From contig NZ_JANQBD010000011.1 of assembly GCF_024722015.1 (NCBI RefSeq), positions 124,001 through 188,000 on the forward strand: a stretch of DNA of 64,000 nucleotides, in the 5' to 3' direction. Both the position numbers and the translations under genes were made by a program. Positions within the stretch are counted from its first letter, which is position 1. Each line of letters begins with the position of its first letter. Positions 28,624 through 37,073 of this stretch are shown one piece after another. This DNA comes from Paenibacillus radicis (ex Xue et al. 2023) (GTDB lineage: Bacteria > Bacillota > Bacilli > Paenibacillales > NBRC-103111). The notes beneath the pieces are model-generated. The model did no database searches, was not told the origin of the DNA, and was given only the letters and a program-made list of their open reading frames with translations.

Positions 28624-29628
28624 TTAATAAGGAACCTTGAACATATAACGCCGAGTCTCGAGAGGATGATTTCTACTTTTCGACAACGCCAGGGCAAACA
28701 TGCGCAGTACGACATTGATGACGAGCGGAGCCAGATATCCTTTCATTTCTTCATCAATGCCGGTAAGATCAAAATTTTTGGCATCGACCACAATCAGCTT
28801 TTCACCGTATTGTTTTAGGAACGTTAGCGCCCGCTCTTCCAAAGGACGAGTTTCATCCAAGCCCATCAGCAAAATGAATGGAACATCCTTATCCAGTATC
28901 TCGAACGGCCCATGAAAAAATTCCCCTGCATGAATGGCATGAGAATGAATCCGCTGCATCTCCATTAATATGCATATAGCGAAGGAGTACGCCATGCCGT
29001 AACTTGCTCCACTAGCCATCGTATACATGATTTTTTCGTCCTTATATTGCTCGGCATATGCTTGTACCTGTTCTGCATTCTGCTTCATGACTCGCTCGAA
29101 TACAGTGGCAAGGTTCTCCAGGCTGCTAAGCAGCTTTTCATACTTTTTGTTGCCTTCTTTCACATACAGAAGCCCCATAGCCAATTTATAAAGGATCGCA
29201 TAGTTCATAATTTCCGGGAGCGGCTCCATATTTCCGGCCGAAATCCAGCTGTAGTTAACAATGAAATCAGACTCATCGGCAAGCGGGGCCGTCTCCACAT
29301 ACATCAGCGAAACTGTTAAAGCACCTTTGCTTTTAGCAAATTTGGCGGCCTCCGTCGTTTCCGGAGTTTTGCCTTTATGCGAACATAAAATAACTAATGA
29401 ATGCTCGCCCAATGATTGGGGATTTCTGTGAATGAATTCATTGGAGCTATAAATTTCAGCTGTAATCTTGCTGGATTCGCGGTCAATGAAATATTTACTC
29501 GGATACATAAGTGCCGATGAACCGCCACACGCCACGTAAAACACTCGGGTAATCGTTCTTTGTTTAAAAGCCTCAAAGATCTGTTCAAGCTGCGTATTTG
29601 CATTCATATAAGGTGCTGAGTTTACCAT
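28624..29628 (-). CDS. frlB: Fructosamine-6-phosphate deglycase-like SIS protein (FrlB)
   Basis: A 334-residue protein with two SIS domains (about 25-150 and 195-320). It matches the FrlB type closely, including VACGGSSALMYPSKYFIDRE in the first domain, MASGASYGMAYS and the catalytic-region segment HSHAIHAGEFFHGPFE (about 229-243), whose His and Glu are implicated in catalysis. FrlB hydrolyses fructosyl-amino acid 6-phosphate to glucose-6-phosphate and the free amine. One oddity is that the phosphate-binding SxSGxT loop reads SHKGKT (83-88), with Lys where Ser is usual. It lies 25 nt after the kinase gene, the classical partner. Probably functional, with possibly altered substrate. Confidence 0.9.
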   Translation of the reverse strand: MVNSAPYMNANTQLEQIFEAFKQRTITRVFYVACGGSSALMYPSKYFIDRESSKITAEIYSSNEFIHRNPQSLGEHSLVILCSHKGKTPETTEAAKFAKSKGALTVSLMYVETAPLADESDFIVNYSWISAGNMEPLPEIMNYAILYKLAMGLLYVKEGNKKYEKLLSSLENLATVFERVMKQNAEQVQAYAEQYKDEKIMYTMASGASYGMAYSFAICILMEMQRIHSHAIHAGEFFHGPFEILDKDVPFILLMGLDETRPLEERALTFLKQYGEKLIVVDAKNFDLTGIDEEMKGYLAPLVINVVLRMFALALSKSRNHPLETRRYMFKVPY

Positions 29629-29653
29629 TTGGATAGTCCTCCTGTAATCTTGA

Positions 29654-30478
29654 TTATTGTTTTTTCTTGCCGTATCCGAAAGCTCCGTAATGCCCGCAGG
29701 TTACCGCAGCCGACTGTGAAGCTTGAATGAGAGCAGCCTGCACATCCCGGTACTCGTGATAATGTGCAAGGAATCCCCCGATAAAAGAATCGCCAGCGCC
29801 CATCGTATCGATGACATCGCCCGTCATATGAGGTTGGCTGCTGATGATGCCGTCTTTCGAAAACATAGCAGGCTCCGCCCCTCTTGTCACACCAACCACT
29901 TTTACTCCCAACTGATGAACTTCCTCGAACAAGGAACTGATTTCGCCGTGAGACATGTCGCTGCCCGAGAAAAAAGCATAGGTCAAATACGGGCAAACAA
30001 GCTGCAAATATGCTTTATTCCATCGCTTTGTTGTGGAAAAATCAAATGAAATCGGTTTATGCGCCAAACGGGACAGCTCGTGCTCGATATCACTATTGAC
30101 ACTTGTATGCACGACGTCATATTCGTTGATATAGTCGAGATCATCCTGGGTAAGCTTAAGCATAAGCAAGGACTGTACCCGGATTCCCCTGTTAGTACCT
30201 ACGAAAATCCGGTCGCCCTCTTCATTTAGAGCAACGACTGCTTTGCCACTAAGGCCGTATGCCCGGCGAATACGGGAGAAATCGATTCCTTCTTCCCCCA
30301 TGCATTTCACAACATGCTCCGCTTCCGCATCATCCCCAACGATTCCCAGATAAGCGCATGCACTCGCACCGTTTCGTTTACCGGCGACCGCCACATTCAA
30401 AGCATTGCCTCCCGGATACATCAGCCCTTGGTCTTGATAATAATCAACAACGTTATCTCCGATTCCAATCAGCTTCAT
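29654..30478 (-). CDS. frlD: Fructosamine kinase-like PfkB-family sugar kinase (FrlD)
   Basis: A 274-residue ribokinase-fold kinase. It has the N-terminal substrate motif YPGGNALNVAV (21-31) and the C-terminal DTMGAGDSFIGGF, with D230 as catalytic base. The order of blocks (GDNVVDYY start, VHTSVNSDIEHE, SFDFSTTKRW, AFFSGSDM) follows FrlD, which phosphorylates O6 of fructosyl-amino acids after import. It sits between the hydantoinase-type genes and frlB in one leftward transcript (19- and 25-nt gaps). Confidence 0.92.
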   Translation of the reverse strand: MKLIGIGDNVVDYYQDQGLMYPGGNALNVAVAGKRNGASACAYLGIVGDDAEAEHVVKCMGEEGIDFSRIRRAYGLSGKAVVALNEEGDRIFVGTNRGIRVQSLLMLKLTQDDLDYINEYDVVHTSVNSDIEHELSRLAHKPISFDFSTTKRWNKAYLQLVCPYLTYAFFSGSDMSHGEISSLFEEVHQLGVKVVGVTRGAEPAMFSKDGIISSQPHMTGDVIDTMGAGDSFIGGFLAHYHEYRDVQAALIQASQSAAVTCGHYGAFGYGKKKQ

Positions 30479-30497
30479 TGTCTCGCTTTCACCTCTT

Positions 30498-32243
30498 TTA
30501 GGCCTTTACTCCGTTTCGTAATTCAATAGTCGCCAATTGGTCGATCTGTAAGCCCGCAGGGGAATTCACCAACACAACCCCGTAATCCCCTTGCGCCGAT
30601 TCCAAGGAAACTTTCCCCTCACGCACATCTGTGAGCACTGACTCCGCCGGGCGTTCATATGGATTTCCGTAACCGCCTGATCCCGGTGAGCAAACGCTCA
30701 CCAAGTCCTCTTTGTTCAGCGTAATCCCGGATATTTTAGAGCCCAACTGCTTGAGTTCGCCTCCGCCCAGAGCGGCCTTGAAACTGCCCGGACTTCCGCT
30801 TTTTCCGCCTTCCAAGCCCCATGGAGAGAACTTATGGCGGTCACCAAGACCTGTATAGCTCATTCCATCGTTCAAAATTCGGAAGTCTCTCTGAATGCCG
30901 AGGCCACCCCGGAACCGTCCTGCTCCTCCCGAATCTGTCCGCAGCTGATACCGCTCCACCAATACCGGGTATTCGCGCTCCAACGCCTCCACCGGCAGGT
31001 TCGATGTGTTGGTCATATGCACTTGAACGCCGCTTAACCCATCTCCACGGCTGTGTGCCCCTGCCCCCCCTGCGATCGTTTCAAGATAAACGAAATAATT
31101 GCCTGTCTTCAGGTTTGTACCCGAGAAAATAGCCGATGTCACGACACTGTTGCACGCCGCCAGGACACGTTCTGGGGCCACTTGGGCTAATGCCCCCAAG
31201 ATCACATCTACCACCCGTTGGGCTGTATCGATCCTCTGTCCCACTGGAACCGGCAGCTTGCAGTTGACAATCGATCCTTCGGGTGCCGTTACCTGCAAAG
31301 CCCGGTAAATCCCTTGATTCGCAAAGATTGATTGTCCGGCAACCGCTTTGAAGCAATAGAAGGCCGTTGTCAGAAGTCCCGAATATGTCATATTCAGCGG
31401 ACCAGGCACCTGCGGACTCGTTCCCGTGAAATCCACTTTAGCCATGCCGTCCACGATCGTGATCGCAGCCCGAATCGGAATCGGAGTATCCGAGTTAGCG
31501 CCTGCATCATCCAAATAATCTTCAAACGTGTAGGTTCCCTCCGGCAGCGTACGGATCCCGGCGCGCATCAGATGTTCCGCATAGTCCAGCAGAGCATCGG
31601 TACATTCGGCAAAATAATCCGCACCGTATTTCCGCACGACTTCACCCATCCGTTTCGCTCCTGCAATATTCGAGGCGATTTGCGCATCGAGGTCTCCGCT
31701 CCGCTCCACAGGCGTTCGGGTATTCAGGATAATGTAGTCATAAGTTTCCTGGACAAGCTCTCCCGCCTGACAAATCCGTCCTAATGGAATCCGCAGCCCT
31801 TCCTGATAGATGTTGTCCGAATTCGCCGATACACTGCCGGGTACCATCCCGCCGATATCCGAATGATGCGCAATATTTGCCACGAAAGCTACCAACCGTT
31901 CATCGATAAAAACAGGTGATACCATCGTGATATCGGGTAAATGAGTCCCGCCTCCAGCATAAGGATCATTTGTAATGAACATATCACCAGGACGCAGCGA
32001 CTGCATCGGGAACTTCTTTAACACCTCGGTGACGACGCCGAGCATCGACCCGAGATGCATAGGCACATATTCAGCTTGCGCAATCATTTGTCCCTTTCCG
32101 TCAAACAGCGCTGTCGAGCAATCTTTTCTCTCTTTAATATTGGTGGAGTAAGCCGTCTTCACCAACGTAACGCCCATCTCTTCCGCAACGGAGAGCAGCA
32201 AATTTCCTACAATTTCTAATGTAATGGGATCTATCCGTTTCAT
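30498..32243 (-). CDS. Hydantoinase B / oxoprolinase beta-type subunit
   Basis: A 581-residue HyuB-family protein. The start MKRIDPITLEIVGNLL, KDCSTALFDGKGQMIAQAE, NDPYAGGTHLPDI-type block (TNDPYAGGGTHLPD), and SGGAGRFRGGLG near residue 440 are diagnostic. With the HyuA-type subunit it forms an ATP-dependent amidohydrolase opening 5-oxoproline or N-substituted hydantoin rings. Its ATG overlaps the HyuA stop by 4 nt. Its presence in a deglycation operon is unusual and suggests the imported compound carries a lactam or cyclic amide. That is an inference. Confidence 0.92.
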   Translation of the reverse strand: MKRIDPITLEIVGNLLLSVAEEMGVTLVKTAYSTNIKERKDCSTALFDGKGQMIAQAEYVPMHLGSMLGVVTEVLKKFPMQSLRPGDMFITNDPYAGGGTHLPDITMVSPVFIDERLVAFVANIAHHSDIGGMVPGSVSANSDNIYQEGLRIPLGRICQAGELVQETYDYIILNTRTPVERSGDLDAQIASNIAGAKRMGEVVRKYGADYFAECTDALLDYAEHLMRAGIRTLPEGTYTFEDYLDDAGANSDTPIPIRAAITIVDGMAKVDFTGTSPQVPGPLNMTYSGLLTTAFYCFKAVAGQSIFANQGIYRALQVTAPEGSIVNCKLPVPVGQRIDTAQRVVDVILGALAQVAPERVLAACNSVVTSAIFSGTNLKTGNYFVYLETIAGGAGAHSRGDGLSGVQVHMTNTSNLPVEALEREYPVLVERYQLRTDSGGAGRFRGGLGIQRDFRILNDGMSYTGLGDRHKFSPWGLEGGKSGSPGSFKAALGGGELKQLGSKISGITLNKEDLVSVCSPGSGGYGNPYERPAESVLTDVREGKVSLESAQGDYGVVLVNSPAGLQIDQLATIELRNGVKA

Positions 32244-34315
32244 TGTTGTTCCTCCTCGCCAAAGGTATGAATCAGCAGATTGCGGTATGCATCCACTTGC
32301 ATGGTTTGCCCCGGCAGCAGCAGGATCGTAGAATCCATCTGTTCAATGATAGCTGGACCCGTGACCCTATCCCCGGGAACCAGATCGCTCCGCTGATAAA
32401 TAGCCGTCTGGTAATAATCCGGACGATCTGCTTCCGAGAAGTACACTTCACGATACAATGATGATTGCACCGTCCGGCTGCCGTTCTCATCCCCACGCTG
32501 CAGTGTCGCCTTGGGCAGCTCACCAAGAGCGGTGACCCGATAATTGACGAACTCCACAATTCCTGTCCGGTTGGAGTATCCGTAATTTTTCTCATGCTGC
32601 TCATGGAAACGTGTCAAAATCCCTTGCATCCCTTCGCCGGTCAATTCAGACCATTCGACGGGGATCGTTAGTTCGTAATTTTGTCCCTTAAACCGCAAAT
32701 CCAGTCCAAGTACAAATCTGCGCTTCGCTTCTGTTATGCCTTCCTTCTCCAGCATCGCTGCTCCCTCTTGCTCCATACCGGCAAAAAGCCCGCGGATTGT
32801 CTCCATACTGCTTGCACTTGATTCAAGCAGCGAGGACCGGACATAGTCGGAGCGAACGTCCGTCACCAGAAGGCCCAGCGAACAAAATGTACCCGGTGAA
32901 GGCGGAACCAGAATCCGGGGAATACCGAGTTCACGCGCCAATGCGCCACAGTGAAGCCCACCTCCACCACCAAAGGAAACGAGCGTAAATTCCCGGGGAT
33001 CGTATCCTTTCTCCACGGAAATTAAGCGGATCGCCCGTGTCATGTTTGCGTTCACCACAGAAAGGATGCCCATTGTCGCTTCAAGCAGCGATAGATTCGT
33101 TCGGTCGCAAATGTGCTCCTGCACGACCCGTTTCGACGCTTCCACATCTAGAATCATTCTTCCGCCTAAAATACCATCTGGATTCAAACGGCCGAGTATC
33201 GTATTAGCGTCTGTCACAGTCGGCCGCGTTCCGCCACGTCCGTAAGCTGCGGGTCCAGGCATGGACCCGGCGCTTTCCGGCCCTACCTTCAACGCACCGC
33301 CGGCATCCAGCCATGCAATCGATCCTCCTCCCGCACCGCATGCATGAATATCCAACATCGGAATGCGTGCGGGGAAACCTTCGACTTCACGTTCCATCGA
33401 AATTTTGGGCTCGCCGTTCTCAATTAAACTAAAGTCAGCCGAAGTGCCTCCCATGTCAAACGTAATCATATTTTTATAACCTGTCAGTTCGGCCAGATGC
33501 GCTGCCGCCACGACACCAGCTGCTGGTCCGGACACTGCAGTACGTACCGGATTTGCTACAGATTCTTGAATCGAAATGATACCGCCGTTCGATTGAGTAA
33601 TGTATGGATCTACCGGAATACCCGCCTTACGGACGGATTCCTGAAAATTTTCCATATAACGCTGCATAACCGGACCAAGGTACGCGTTGAGAGCTGTGGT
33701 GCTTAAACGTGCGTATTCTCTAAACTCCGGTACCACCTGATGAGAAGCGGAAACATAGGCTTCCGGGTACAGCCTCCTAATTTCCTCTACCGCTTGTTTC
33801 TCGTGCTCCGGGTTGAGGTAGGAGAAGAGAAAACATACCGCGATCGATTGTACACCTTCACTCTTCAAGTGTTCAATCGCTTCACGCAGACGGTCACGAT
33901 CCAACTGTTTTCGTACGCTGCCGTCCGCATACAGGCGTTCGTCGACCTCCAACCGCAGATGGCCGGGAATGACCGGTTCCGGCTTTTCCTTGAAAAAATC
34001 GTACAGACTTGGGCGGGTTTGACGCCCGATTTCAAGCAAATCACGGAATCCTTCTGTGACAAGAAGCCCCGTGAGTGCTCCTTTTCTTTCGATCAGTGAG
34101 TTGGTGGCCACTGTTGTGCCGTGAGCCAGATAACGAAGCTCCGACACAGGAACTTCGTTCAGCTCCATAATTTGCACAACGCCGTTCATGATAGCCCGGG
34201 ATGGGTCTTCAGGCGTGGAAGGAACTTTATGGTTCAATATCTCTCCCGAATATGAATCAACCAATGTTACGTCAGTAAAGGTTCCTCCGACATCTACTCC
34301 GACCATGTAACGCAT
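32240..34315 (-). CDS. Hydantoinase A / oxoprolinase alpha-type subunit
   Basis: A 691-residue HyuA-family protein of the ASKHA (actin-like) ATPase fold. The phosphate-1 loop VDVGGTFTD (7-15), LAHGTTVATNSLIERKGA, TSGGSI-like NGGIISIQ and DMGGTSADFSL (phosphate 2) followed by ACGAGGGSIAW are present. The start is the ATG at 34315, 6 nt after GAGGAGG; the longer frame to 34336 lacks a start with a site. It is the first gene of the operon. The family couples ATP hydrolysis to ring opening of pyroglutamate, N-methylhydantoin or related lactams. Substrate unknown here. Confidence 0.92.
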   Translation of the reverse strand: MRYMVGVDVGGTFTDVTLVDSYSGEILNHKVPSTPEDPSRAIMNGVVQIMELNEVPVSELRYLAHGTTVATNSLIERKGALTGLLVTEGFRDLLEIGRQTRPSLYDFFKEKPEPVIPGHLRLEVDERLYADGSVRKQLDRDRLREAIEHLKSEGVQSIAVCFLFSYLNPEHEKQAVEEIRRLYPEAYVSASHQVVPEFREYARLSTTALNAYLGPVMQRYMENFQESVRKAGIPVDPYITQSNGGIISIQESVANPVRTAVSGPAAGVVAAAHLAELTGYKNMITFDMGGTSADFSLIENGEPKISMEREVEGFPARIPMLDIHACGAGGGSIAWLDAGGALKVGPESAGSMPGPAAYGRGGTRPTVTDANTILGRLNPDGILGGRMILDVEASKRVVQEHICDRTNLSLLEATMGILSVVNANMTRAIRLISVEKGYDPREFTLVSFGGGGGLHCGALARELGIPRILVPPSPGTFCSLGLLVTDVRSDYVRSSLLESSASSMETIRGLFAGMEQEGAAMLEKEGITEAKRRFVLGLDLRFKGQNYELTIPVEWSELTGEGMQGILTRFHEQHEKNYGYSNRTGIVEFVNYRVTALGELPKATLQRGDENGSRTVQSSLYREVYFSEADRPDYYQTAIYQRSDLVPGDRVTGPAIIEQMDSTILLLPGQTMQVDAYRNLLIHTFGEEEQQ

Positions 34316-34369
34316 ATTTTTCCTCCTCGTACGCACTTGTACTGTAACCAGTTGTTATATGTTGTCCTG

Positions 34370-34421
34370 TTGTACTATATTGTTACAAGGAAATTATATA
34401 TCGCAGGTTTTGGGCAAACAA
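34370..34421 (-). promoter_or_regulatory. Promoter with overlapping candidate GntR operator, upstream of the hydantoinase gene
   Basis: On the minus strand, TTGTTT (34421-34416), a 17-nt spacer and a perfect TATAAT (34398-34393) read toward the HyuA-type gene. A perfect inverted repeat TTGTA-N9-TACAA (34370-34388) covers the expected start of transcription, which is where a GntR/HutC repressor would act. The pairing with the 27784 regulator is inferred. The remaining gap to the element at 34707 shows nothing else recognisable except an AGTGGCC/ATGCGGAAA block at about 34490-34530. Confidence 0.55.
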
Positions 34422-34706
34422 TGTAATATATGACTTATTACTTGTCATATTGTCCTTTAATTAGCGGCTTTCGGATTGATAAAATCCTTAAGTGGCCACA
34501 CTTTGCTCATCAAAATTTGCAAATGCGGAAACAAACATGAATAAGACGATATAATACAACATTACAGATAAATATTACCTCTCGGAGTTTACCTTTGCTC
34601 AAATAGACAGCACTGGAAATCACAGTAATCTGCCCGCTTTATCCAGAGTTTCGCGAAGAGGGTCCAAGAAAGACCTGTTGTTACAAATATTCGCGCGACG
34701 CACAAA

Positions 34707-35368
34707 GAGGCTGTCCCAAAAGGGTATCAGTGAATGAATCAGTCCCAAACTATGTACAAAGACGCCTCCAAAACCACCATGTAAGCGGAAATGGAAGCGT
34801 CTTTTTTGTAGGGAAACTCCCATCAGAGTGGGGGTTCGAAAATCCCAAAATGAGTCCGGCCGCTTTTTGGATGTTACTTAAGTGATGGGACGGCTGCTTT
34901 CAATCTAGAGGAGACCATGATTTGTCGGGGCCGCTGCAGAAGGAAAGAAAATAGATGGAAATCCTCACGCTAATCCAGCTTGGATATCGCCTGAAATCAA
35001 TCTAACTGGAAAAACTAACTCTAATATAGGTGAAATGGTGGATATCAGCCAAAATACGTAGAATTAGCATGAGGAATTCCAGCTATAAGACTTGGAACGC
35101 TATTTTCGGAGTAACTAACTTGACATTTTCCTGATAAATGCACGAAGTGCGCCAGACTGCCATGCAATGCCGTAACCGAACCACGAACCCGATGCCCGCG
35201 ATGAGTACACGCTGGAAAGCGACCTCATCTTATTCATCACTAAGAATACACAAGAATATGCAAAAAAAGCCTTCAACTATTAAAGTGGAATTGAGGGCTC
35301 TTTTGCAACCATCTATTCAGGATAAAATGGTGGAGGGGTTGTCTCAAAATGACTTTTGGGACAGCCCC
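34707..35368. mobile_element. Non-coding IS-like remnant bounded by inverted ends
   Basis: GAGGCTGTCCCAAAAG (34707-34722) and the complement of 35353-35368 (GGGGCTGTCCCAAAAG) match at 15 of 16 positions and form terminal inverted repeats about 660 bp apart. GGCTGTCCCAAAA ends of this kind are common in Firmicute insertion sequences. No transposase frame is visible inside, only short unrelated frames. The right end is doubled: 35335-35349 and 35354-35368 make a 15-bp hairpin with two G-T pairs. A hairpin with six Ts (34761-34807) lies near the left end. No clear target duplication. Probably an internally deleted or decayed element. Confidence 0.6.
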
Positions 35369-35523
35369 ACGCTTTCTGTACTGAATTTCTCAAAATTCGA
35401 GTTTCCATGTTGTGATTATTTCAAACACTTCTTGCCTATGTTGAGATCTAGGATGTAAGATCAAAAATCATCCAGAATCATTTAACTTACTATAAATTAG
35501 GAATATTATCATTTACTTATATT

Positions 35524-35537
35524 GGAACATACGTTCC
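35524..35537. promoter_or_regulatory. Orphan LexA (SOS) box
   Basis: GGAACATACGTTCC agrees with the Gram-positive LexA consensus CGAACRNRYGTTYC at 13 of 14 positions and is a near-perfect palindrome (flanks extend it to TGGAAC/GTTCCA). About 75 nt to the right lies GGAGG followed by ATG CTC AGT and a stop, a start site with no gene behind it. It may be the remains of a lost SOS-controlled gene. A second inverted pair, TGTATG-N9-CATACA, is at 35554-35574. Confidence 0.5.
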
Positions 35538-35619
35538 ATTCCCGAAAAGGAAATGTATGTAATATCTGCATACACTCCAATCACAAGGGGGGCATCTTGG
35601 AGGTTAAAAATATGCTCAG

Positions 35620-35841
35620 TTAGCATGTCAATTCTAAAATCATACTTGAGATCGAAACCAAGAAAAGAATGCAACCGAAAGCAAGTGCCCCCATATTAAG
35701 AGAGACCGTCATCAACAACACCCAAATTATTTTAAATATCCGATTCTCTTCCTGCTTTACGTCCTTATACTCGGAATAAACTTCAGGGAAACTAAAACCA
35801 ATGAACACCAAACCTAATATCATTAAGATTAACAAATCCAT
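35620..35841 (-). CDS. Small two-helix membrane protein, unknown
   Basis: 73 residues from the ATG at 35841, which follows AGGAAA by 8 nt; a longer frame reaches 35907. Two hydrophobic segments (about 2-18 and 38-66) flank a charged loop (SEYKDVKQEENRIFK). I recognise no family. It is isolated between mobile-element remnants, so it may be a real accessory gene or a survivor of decay. Confidence 0.45.
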   Translation of the reverse strand: MDLLILMILGLVFIGFSFPEVYSEYKDVKQEENRIFKIIWVLLMTVSLNMGALAFGCILFLVSISSMILELTC

Positions 35842-36166
35842 ATACAGATTTCCTGTTATATTTGTAAAAGTTGAACCCCGGCATATGTAATGCCACATTT
35901 CACCCAACCCCTAGCAGGGCAGATACTGCCACTTTTTCCGGTTAATTTGTCCAATAATTTTGGAAAACATGTATTAACTTATTCTGCCCGTCCCTCGGTT
36001 TTAAGGGTTAAGTGGCCTTTATTTTGAGCATGCGGAAATAGTTATAATGAACGAAACCGACCACCATTTTATGTTACGTAGGTTGATTATGGTCAACAAT
36101 GGTACTGAAACAAAGAACCATTTAACCAAAAACAGAGCTACAAACAAAAAGGAGAGTCGGTTTATT
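35842..36166. other. Gene-free stretch before the IS110-family fragment
   Basis: No gene is seen. A short GGCAG-ATA-CTGCC hairpin followed by T5 lies near 35920-35940. AAGTGGCC with ATGCGGAAA about 20 nt further on (36009-36040) repeats a block seen near 34490-34530. The stretch directly precedes an IS110-type transposase start, so part may be its left-end non-coding region. That is uncertain. Confidence 0.35.
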
Positions 36167-36225
36167 ATGAAGGATACCACAAATATATCGGTTTTGACGT
36201 ATCAAAGGAAAAACTCACTGCGGGT
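36167..36225 (+). pseudogene. IS110-family transposase N-terminal fragment
   Basis: An AGGAGAG site and ATG at 36167 open a frame encoding MKDTTN. After a one-base frame change the same DNA reads YIGFDVSKEKL, the first catalytic-Asp motif of IS110-family (DEDD) transposases. The match ends within about 15 nt of the stop codon of the permease gene on the other strand (36240). Only the first 20 or so codons remain. Confidence 0.6.
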
Positions 36226-36239
36226 GCAAACCGCACTTC

Positions 36240-37073
36240 CTATCCTTTCACCGCCCCGGCTGTTATGCCTTGGATAATATACCGCTGCATGCACAGGAAG
36301 AAAATAATGATCGGTATCACGGCCATCGTCAGCGCAGCCATAGCCAGGTGCCACTCGTTTGTGTACTGCCCGAAATAAACCGATGAAGCAAGGGGAATCG
36401 TTTGATTTTTTTTGGAGCTTAATGTAATCAACGGCAGCAAAAAGTCGTTCCATATCCAAAGCGAATTGAGAATCGCAACGGTTGTCGTAATCGGCTTTAG
36501 AAGCGGTAGTAAAATGCGGAAATACACGCCAACGGTTCCGCTGCCATCGATCAAGGCAGCCTCCTCAAGCTCTCGCGGTATGGATTTGATAAAACCATGA
36601 AACAGGAAAAGCGCGAACGGTACGCCAAAGCCCCAGTACATAATGATGATGCCGTACAGTGTATTGATCAGCTTCAGCTCTTGAGCCACCTTCACCAGCG
36701 GTATCATCATCGTCTGGAATGGGATCACGAGTGAGGACAGAATGACAAGAAAGATAATCTGGCTAGCGAGCCCGGGCCGGCGCACCAATTGGAAAGCGGC
36801 CGCAGAGCTGACGAGCAAAATACCGGACACGGCGATCACGGTAATAATAAGCGAGTTCATAAACACGCCTAGAAAGTTGATTTGTTTCCATACAACCGCA
36901 AAATTTGCAAACTGAAATACATGAGGCAACGCCAAAGTCGAGGTTGCAACTTCATTGTATGTTTTCAGTCCATTGATAAAAGTGATATAAAGAGGGACAA
37001 AGACCAGCAAGGCAAGCAGAATCATAAGGACTTCAATGATAAGTTTACCGATAGAATAACGATCTTGATTCAC
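36240..37073 (-). CDS. Carbohydrate ABC transporter permease, MalG/LacG type (CUT1)
   Basis: A 277-residue permease with six helices and the MalG-type coupling loop PRELEEAALIDGSGTVGVYFRILLP (adjoining pieces around residue 185); the C-terminus ends YIIQGITAGAVKG, typical of this subunit. The start is GTG at 37073, overlapping the stop of the partner permease by 4 nt. No ATPase gene is present, as is normal for CUT1 systems that use a shared MsmX-type ATPase. Its 3' end abuts the IS110 fragment. Confidence 0.95.
   Translation of the reverse strand: MNQDRYSIGKLIIEVLMILLALLVFVPLYITFINGLKTYNEVATSTLALPHVFQFANFAVVWKQINFLGVFMNSLIITVIAVSGILLVSSAAAFQLVRRPGLASQIIFLVILSSLVIPFQTMMIPLVKVAQELKLINTLYGIIIMYWGFGVPFALFLFHGFIKSIPRELEEAALIDGSGTVGVYFRILLPLLKPITTTVAILNSLWIWNDFLLPLITLSSKKNQTIPLASSVYFGQYTNEWHLAMAALTMAVIPIIIFFLCMQRYIIQGITAGAVKG

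Noticed and set aside
35138..35458. A 106-codon plus-strand frame inside and beyond the IS-like remnant
   Set aside because: It crosses the right inverted end of the element, lacks a start signal and has low-complexity, non-protein-like composition.
35915..35945. Hairpin GGCAG-ATA-CTGCC followed by T5 as a terminator
   Set aside because: The loop is only three bases, the stem is five pairs and no gene ends nearby on that strand.
36047..36277. A 76-codon plus-strand frame overlapping the permease 3' end
   Set aside because: Only the short IS110-type segment in a shifted frame is meaningful; the rest reads antisense into the permease gene.
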